Notes under the pieces: generated by a model
Told to the model about the DNA's origin: nothing
What the model saw: the letters and a program-made list of their open reading frames with translations, nothing else
Databases searched by the model: none
Source: Bacteroidales bacterium
Lineage (GTDB): Bacteria; Bacteroidota; Bacteroidia; Bacteroidales; UBA1715
Assembly (NCBI GenBank): GCA_017618935.1
Contig: JAFZTG010000162.1
Coordinates: forward strand, 1-11,891
Direction: 5' to 3'
Length of the DNA: 11,891 nucleotides
Made by a program: the position numbers and the translations under genes
Part shown: one piece after another, positions 7,808 to 11,891 of the stretch
Layout of the letters: each line of letters starts with the position of its first letter
Numbering within the stretch: the first letter of the stretch is position 1

Positions 7808-8767
7808 ATGAAAAAAGAATGGGTTACATATTGTTTACGACTACTTGTATTGCTTGTGCTGACGTGCAATGCGGGAGGTGTATTTGCGGCAACAGAAACA
7901 ATAAACGGAAATCATATACTGACATCAGATAAAACTGTAGGCAATAACGATACTTTAATTATAAGAGGTAATTTAGACATCCCAGATAATAAGAAACTTA
8001 CAATAAACAATAATGCTGTTTTGCGAGTTACTGGAAATTTGACTGTAGCAGCCAGAGGAACACTAGAATTAAAAAACAATAGTCGTTTATACGTTAGTGG
8101 TGATTTGATTCAGGATGGTACGTCTCCTTTGGGATGGGGCATTTTATGGGTTACGGTTGGTGATGTGACAAATGGTAATAATACATTTATTGTAGTTGAA
8201 GGGGATTACCAGATATGGGGTAATGATGGTGATGGAAAATCAGGATATTTGGATCCTTCTAAAAGTACAATATATGTTTTTGGAGACAATAATCTAAACA
8301 AGGTGTATAATTCATCTACTGCAAACAAAGTAAAAAATCAAGATGATTTTTTTAATGAACAGCATGTAAGTTCTATTTCAGAATATCTCCCCATCGAACT
8401 CACCTCATTCACCGTTTCGGCAACGGAATATGGTTACACCTTCAATTGGGTAACGGCAAGCGAGGTTGAAAACGATTATTTCACGTTGGAATTTTCGGAA
8501 GATGGTGAAGAATTTATTGCAATAGATTATGTTTTTGGTGCTGGAACAACGTCGGAAACCACGGAATATGAATACGTGTGGGACGCAAATCCAACGGCAG
8601 ACATTCTGTATTTCCGCCTGAAACAAACCGACTACAACGGAGAATTCACCTATTCCGACATTTTGGTATATGCACCAAAGAAAAGCCACGGAGCAACAAG
8701 GATATTGTACTACGGCCCTCTTAAACTGAACGTTGTTGACGGTCAGTTGCAATATATTGTGGAATAA
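7808..8767 (+). CDS. Secreted protein of unknown function: beta-rich core plus Bacteroidetes C-terminal beta domain
   Basis: I do not recognise a specific function. The 319-residue product has a signal peptide (positive start MKK, hydrophobic 10-20, likely cleavage after VFA at residue 27). The cysteine at 20 is preceded by VLT, a poor lipobox, so export and not lipidation is more likely. Residues about 30-135 are short repeating beta strands rich in N, G, L and V (for example LIIRGNLDIPDNKKLTINN), suggestive of a beta-solenoid. Residues about 194-288 (LPIELTSFTVSA to FRLKQTDYNGEFTYSDI) are a module I know from many Bacteroidetes secreted proteins, usually just before a type IX secretion sorting domain. 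Here only about 30 residues follow, ending VVDGQLQYIVE, too short for a classic type A sorting domain. From about 8384 the base composition becomes less AT-rich. The gene starts a two-gene plus-strand segment. Confidence 0.8.
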   Translation: MKKEWVTYCLRLLVLLVLTCNAGGVFAATETINGNHILTSDKTVGNNDTLIIRGNLDIPDNKKLTINNNAVLRVTGNLTVAARGTLELKNNSRLYVSGDLIQDGTSPLGWGILWVTVGDVTNGNNTFIVVEGDYQIWGNDGDGKSGYLDPSKSTIYVFGDNNLNKVYNSSTANKVKNQDDFFNEQHVSSISEYLPIELTSFTVSATEYGYTFNWVTASEVENDYFTLEFSEDGEEFIAIDYVFGAGTTSETTEYEYVWDANPTADILYFRLKQTDYNGEFTYSDILVYAPKKSHGATRILYYGPLKLNVVDGQLQYIVE

Positions 8768-8805
8768 TTCGCCACATAATTCAGTAGATTATTTTGGGAA
8801 TCATT

Positions 8806-8937
8806 GTAGAGACGTCACAATGTGGCGTCTCTACGACCAACATCACGGTATTATACAAACGTATCGTACCCACCATTCCCGTAATGCAATGTAGGGCTGT
8901 CGTATTATGGCAGCCTACAACAAACATCACGATATTT
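8806..8937. repeat. Two tandem diverged copies of a REP-like palindromic unit
   Basis: This is the main content of the 309-bp gap 8768-9076. Copy 1 is a hairpin at 8806-8834, with arms GTAGAGACGTCACA and TGTGGCGTCTCTAC complementary apart from one mismatch, followed by CTACGACCAACATCACGGTATT. Copy 2 is a hairpin at 8890-8919, with arms TGTAGGGCTG and CAGCCTACA (one bulged G), followed by CTACAACAAACATCACGATATT. The tails match at 19 of 22 positions. Hairpins of the type GTAGAGACG...CGTCTCTAC are, as I recall, dispersed repeats in Bacteroidetes and some other phyla. The first hairpin starts 39 nt after the stop of the upstream gene, so it could also protect the mRNA end or stop transcription. 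No transposase or RAYT gene is present in the window. Confidence 0.75.
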
Positions 8938-9000
8938 TCAATAAAATCTTTATTTCCCGATCAACGAGAGGAATTTCACTTTTAATTTTTCTGAAATGAT

Positions 9001-9066
9001 GCATTTTTATCTATAAAAATGTGCATTTCATCTATAAAAAATATATTTTTGTGGGTTAAATCTATA
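9001..9066 (+). repeat. Short direct repeat with core ATCTATA(AAAA) around the downstream promoter
   Basis: GCATTT followed closely by ATCTATAAAAA occurs twice with a 21-22 bp period (core at 9009-9019 and 9030-9040). A third ATCTATA lies at 9060-9066, in the probable leader of the next gene. Two helical turns between the first two copies would suit a DNA-binding protein. In such AT-rich DNA this could also be chance slippage. Confidence 0.4.
9044..9051 (+). promoter_or_regulatory. Possible -7 promoter element for the large secreted-protein gene
   Basis: TATTTTTG matches TAnnTTTG and lies 25 nt upstream of the ATG at 9077. The surrounding DNA is very AT-rich, which raises the chance of a random match. 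I see no clear -33 element. Confidence 0.45.
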
Positions 9067-9076
9067 CGAACGAGGT

Positions 9077-11431
9077 ATGGGTACTATGCTCACATATGGA
9101 CGCGAAATGAGACGAATGACGGCAATAATGAATTGCTGCAAGGTTTTGTTGTCTGTTTTTTTATGTTTTGGAGTATTGGTTTGTAGTGGGCAGGCGTTGC
9201 TTCTAGATCCTTGTTGTCCTGATGGAAGCAATATTTGGAAAGGTAATAATGGATATAATTACAATCATTTAAAATCAAGAATTTCATATCTTTGCCCTGT
9301 TCCTGGCGCTGATGCAAATTCTAAATATATGAAATCTTTCAAAAGAGTTTCAAAATCAACAGGAGAATCTGTAATAATAAGTGGGAACTATGTAAGAAAA
9401 ACTTGCCTTTCCGTTTCTTATGACAAAGATTGGGTTGACTGGCCAAACGAAGAAACGAAAACTAATACAAATGACAATATCGATAATGATAATCCATATA
9501 TAGTGTATGCATATAGCACTGGAAACTCGTCATCTGGTTATGAGATATGTTATTGGGTAAATGATGGTATAAATAACGATTCGGGTTCAAACGACGATCA
9601 AATTACACCTAAACTTGTCGGAGATGCGAATCAGTTATTTCAAATAGGTAGTGATCCAAAAAGATTAGAATCAATTGATTTGTCAGGATGGGATTTTTCA
9701 GGAGTTACAAGTTTTAGAAGATTTTTTTCAGGTTGTACTTCATTGAAATTTTTAAATATGGGTACCCCTAATTTACAAAATCTTACCAATATTGAGGATA
9801 TGTTCAAAAATTGTAGTTCATTATTCCCATATAATCCAAATGGCGATTTTCAAAATCTTGTTCGTTCTTGGTATAATGTTGATATAAATGTTTTAAAAAA
9901 CCTCAACGCCAAAGCATCAAGATTCAAAAACATTGATGTTGAAACAGCTAATGGTGTAAAATATAAAATCATTGGTAATGGAGATTTTACTAAACCAACA
10001 AGTGGATCTCCTGCGATTATTGTAAGAAATGCTGATGCTGTTCAAAGAAGAGATGGTATAAGTATTTCTTGGGATGTCTTATACGAAAATAAACCAGACG
10101 CTAATCCAGGAGTGTCATATGATATTGAATATCTTGAAGGAGGAAAAAATTGGGTCTCTAATGCTAGTGATATTATAAACATTCACACGACATCAGTCAC
10201 TGCAGAAATTAGTGATTTAAAATCATATAATTATACATACACTCCAGCTTCTCCGGAGACTTTTGATGGTGTAAAACAATTTCGTATAAAAACAATACAA
10301 CAAAATGGAGCTGTGACTTATACTGAGCCTTTTACTATGTATTTTGATTCAGATATAATTAATTATCCTCTTTCGTATACCATTAAAAAAAAATGCGGAG
10401 AAACTGAAACAGATTATTATTTGTATCCAGATGATGAAGGAACTGTTACTTTGTTGTTGAGTTCTTCTGATAATTGTCAATATCTAATACCAGAAGAAAC
10501 AACGCTAGAATGTACTAATTTATATGTAGGTGTAACAAGTCTAGATTATTGTAATGCCAAGTTTATCAATAAGGGAACAATTAATGCTACAGGAGAAATT
10601 GTATTGACTAATAGTAAAAATACCTCAAACGGAATTCAATACGATTGCAATGGTGTATATAAAAGTAATAATATTACTTTTCAAGGATCCTTACCAGAAA
10701 TAAAGGGTGTGTTTAATATAGATAACCTTTTTACTACCGTTTCTAATGGTCAAGGACAAGATATAACCATAGGTGAATGCGCCACTATCCATGCGTATGA
10801 AGGCGATTTCCAACATTCTGGTGGTGCTATGAAATTGTATATAGATGGAGAAATGACCGTTGAACGTCTTATTGAAGGAAATATGATTCACGTTCGTGAC
10901 GGTGGAATGCTTATAGTGGGTGAAACGGATTTTGACCCGTCATTGAAGATAGTAAGTTATTCTGGTTCAATTTTAACTTTGTGTTATAATCCAACAAATG
11001 ATGTCGATAATCTTGGATTTTGTGCTGGTAACGTTTATTTTAATGACAATGCAGACGAACACGGATGGAACACAGATCCAGAAAGCGAAGGTGATATAAA
11101 TGAGATTAACGGAATAAATGGCAATATTTATAGTCACAGTAGTGAATATAACACTGCTGCTGGAATAGTAGGAAGCCCGATTCGTGCAGAAAAACTTATA
11201 GGTGCTTTTCATTCTTACGACGAATGTATTGACCCTGTAAACACAAAGACTTTGGGTATAAACGACGACCCGTTTTTGCCACAGGATAAGGAAATCAAGC
11301 CTCTTTATAATAAGAATTGTTGTTCTGACGAGTATTCTGGTAATAAAATCCAAATCCGTGAATTGGGCAATAAATGGTTCCGTCTGATAAACGGCGAACT
11401 GATTTATTGCGAGAACGACAACGAGGAATAA
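9077..11431 (+). CDS. Large secreted multidomain protein with BspA-like (DUF285) segment, function unknown
   Basis: The frame gives 784 residues from the ATG at 9077. In-frame ATGs at 9086 and 9107 are also plausible; GAGG at 9072-9075 is too close to the first and better placed for 9086. A hydrophobic stretch (about 22-36) with likely cleavage near GQA at 40 marks a signal peptide. Residues about 183-250 match the BspA-like/DUF285 surface repeat: LESIDLSGWDFSGVTSF, then a FFSGCTSLKFL unit and a second MFKNCSSLF unit. About 313-420 looks like a fibronectin-III-type domain (GISISWDVLYENK, YDIEYLEGGKNW). About 480-625 is strand-rich and solenoid-like, similar in character to the gene before it. 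Cysteines are frequent, including CC pairs at 46-47 and 748-749. It ends RLINGELIYCENDNEE, with two consecutive TAA stops. DUF285 proteins are often surface-exposed; adhesion is possible but unproven. Confidence 0.8.
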   Translation: MGTMLTYGREMRRMTAIMNCCKVLLSVFLCFGVLVCSGQALLLDPCCPDGSNIWKGNNGYNYNHLKSRISYLCPVPGADANSKYMKSFKRVSKSTGESVIISGNYVRKTCLSVSYDKDWVDWPNEETKTNTNDNIDNDNPYIVYAYSTGNSSSGYEICYWVNDGINNDSGSNDDQITPKLVGDANQLFQIGSDPKRLESIDLSGWDFSGVTSFRRFFSGCTSLKFLNMGTPNLQNLTNIEDMFKNCSSLFPYNPNGDFQNLVRSWYNVDINVLKNLNAKASRFKNIDVETANGVKYKIIGNGDFTKPTSGSPAIIVRNADAVQRRDGISISWDVLYENKPDANPGVSYDIEYLEGGKNWVSNASDIINIHTTSVTAEISDLKSYNYTYTPASPETFDGVKQFRIKTIQQNGAVTYTEPFTMYFDSDIINYPLSYTIKKKCGETETDYYLYPDDEGTVTLLLSSSDNCQYLIPEETTLECTNLYVGVTSLDYCNAKFINKGTINATGEIVLTNSKNTSNGIQYDCNGVYKSNNITFQGSLPEIKGVFNIDNLFTTVSNGQGQDITIGECATIHAYEGDFQHSGGAMKLYIDGEMTVERLIEGNMIHVRDGGMLIVGETDFDPSLKIVSYSGSILTLCYNPTNDVDNLGFCAGNVYFNDNADEHGWNTDPESEGDINEINGINGNIYSHSSEYNTAAGIVGSPIRAEKLIGAFHSYDECIDPVNTKTLGINDDPFLPQDKEIKPLYNKNCCSDEYSGNKIQIRELGNKWFRLINGELIYCENDNEE

Positions 11432-11460
11432 TAATCGTATTTCACATGTGGGAGAGATTT

Positions 11461-11891
11461 TTATTTATCATTTACTGGCAAATCCTTCCACAATTCATCA
11501 TCCGTATATACAGAACCGCAACTGCATTTCATTTTATACGGTTTGTCGGGAAAAAGTTTGACGTATAGTTCAACTCTCTCTCGCAAAGATAGTTGCAAAG
11601 GGTCCGACATATTGTTCATCCATAAGCCCATAACCAATAATGGTTCGTGAACGGGTGGTCGCCAACCGTCCCAAACACACGTTTTTGTGTAGTATTTAAA
11701 GTGCATTCCAACAATATGTTCTGTCATAAAATCGTTGGGTAAGTTTTCGTATTGCTCTACTGGAGTTTGTTCTATTATTGTTGCGGATTTCTTGAATTCC
11801 TGTCCTGCAATAAACGCGATGACAAATCCTATAACAATAGGGGCAAAGAAACAATATTTTGTGATTTTCTCTGTTTTTCTGAAACTTTTAA
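11461..11891 (-). CDS. Hypothetical membrane-anchored protein (5' end cut by window)
   Basis: The minus-strand frame is open from the window edge to a TAA at 11463-11461, giving 142 visible codons. The true start lies beyond 11891; an ATG at 11727 would give an 88-residue form but would discard a good membrane helix, so I read it as partial. The visible N-terminus is basic (KSFRKTEKITK), then a membrane helix (about 12-29, YCFFAPIVIGFVIAFIAG), then a soluble domain with C71 in TCVWDGWRPPVHEP and a CSC pair (122-124). The helix could be a membrane anchor or an uncleaved signal. I do not recognise the family. It converges on the large secreted-protein gene, with only 29 bp between the two stops and no evident terminator there. 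Confidence 0.65.
   Translation of the reverse strand, partial: KSFRKTEKITKYCFFAPIVIGFVIAFIAGQEFKKSATIIEQTPVEQYENLPNDFMTEHIVGMHFKYYTKTCVWDGWRPPVHEPLLVMGLWMNNMSDPLQLSLRERVELYVKLFPDKPYKMKCSCGSVYTDDELWKDLPVNDK

Noticed and set aside
7859..7870. Lipoprotein signal (VLTC) in the 319-aa protein
   Set aside because: Threonine before the cysteine and leucine two before it do not fit the lipobox; a better signal-peptidase I site (VFA) follows seven residues later.
8806..8937. CRISPR array
   Set aside because: There are only two copies, the hairpin stems differ in sequence, spacing is not array-like, and no cas gene is present.
9028..9317. Minus-strand open frames over the start of the large secreted gene
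   Set aside because: They overlap a signal-peptide-bearing frame of over 780 codons and its promoter, and have no motif of their own.
11374..11568. 64-codon plus-strand frame at the convergent gene ends
   Set aside because: It overlaps the 3' ends of two better-supported genes and has no recognisable features.

Overview
The window looks like a chromosomal piece of a member of the Bacteroidetes, most likely Bacteroidales. The evidence is: BatD and BatE aerotolerance proteins; an rseC-rnfB gene pair; secreted proteins with the modular beta-rich build usual in this phylum; AT-rich intergenic DNA; and, upstream of several genes, a match to the Bacteroidetes -7 promoter element TAnnTTTG.

Positions 1-7488 are a block of minus-strand core genes. 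Read in their own direction they are batD (7488-5647) and batE (5644-4886), separated by 2 bp; then a bifunctional (p)ppGpp synthetase/hydrolase (4690-2468) with its own -7 box at 4713-4720; then purA (2362-1088), rseC (1078-668) and rnfB (663-1, cut by the window edge), separated by 9 and 4 bp. The last three are probably one transcript and may begin the Rnf ion-pump locus to the left of the window. A hairpin 9 nt after the batE stop and a weaker one over the rel stop may mark transcript ends.

Positions 7489-7807 (319 bp) are noncoding and lie between divergent transcripts. They hold the batD promoter, a striking nested inverted repeat of about 140 bp (7575-7715), and a promoter plus an unusually good Shine-Dalgarno sequence for the next gene.

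Positions 7808-11431 are a plus-strand accessory segment with two secreted proteins of unknown function (319 aa and up to 784 aa). Both have signal peptides and beta-rich repeat-like cores. Their last 17 or so residues align without gaps although the rest of the two proteins looks different. Both genes have an AT-rich core and a less AT-rich 3' part. The 309-bp gap between them (8768-9076) holds two diverged copies of a REP-like hairpin unit, a short direct repeat, and a probable promoter.

Positions 11461-11891 are the 3' end of a minus-strand gene for a small membrane-anchored protein I do not recognise. It converges on the accessory segment.

I see no tRNA, rRNA, CRISPR array, transposase or phage gene. 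The most interesting material is the 7489-11431 segment: the nested repeat, the REP-like pair, and the shared C-terminal motif of the two secreted proteins.
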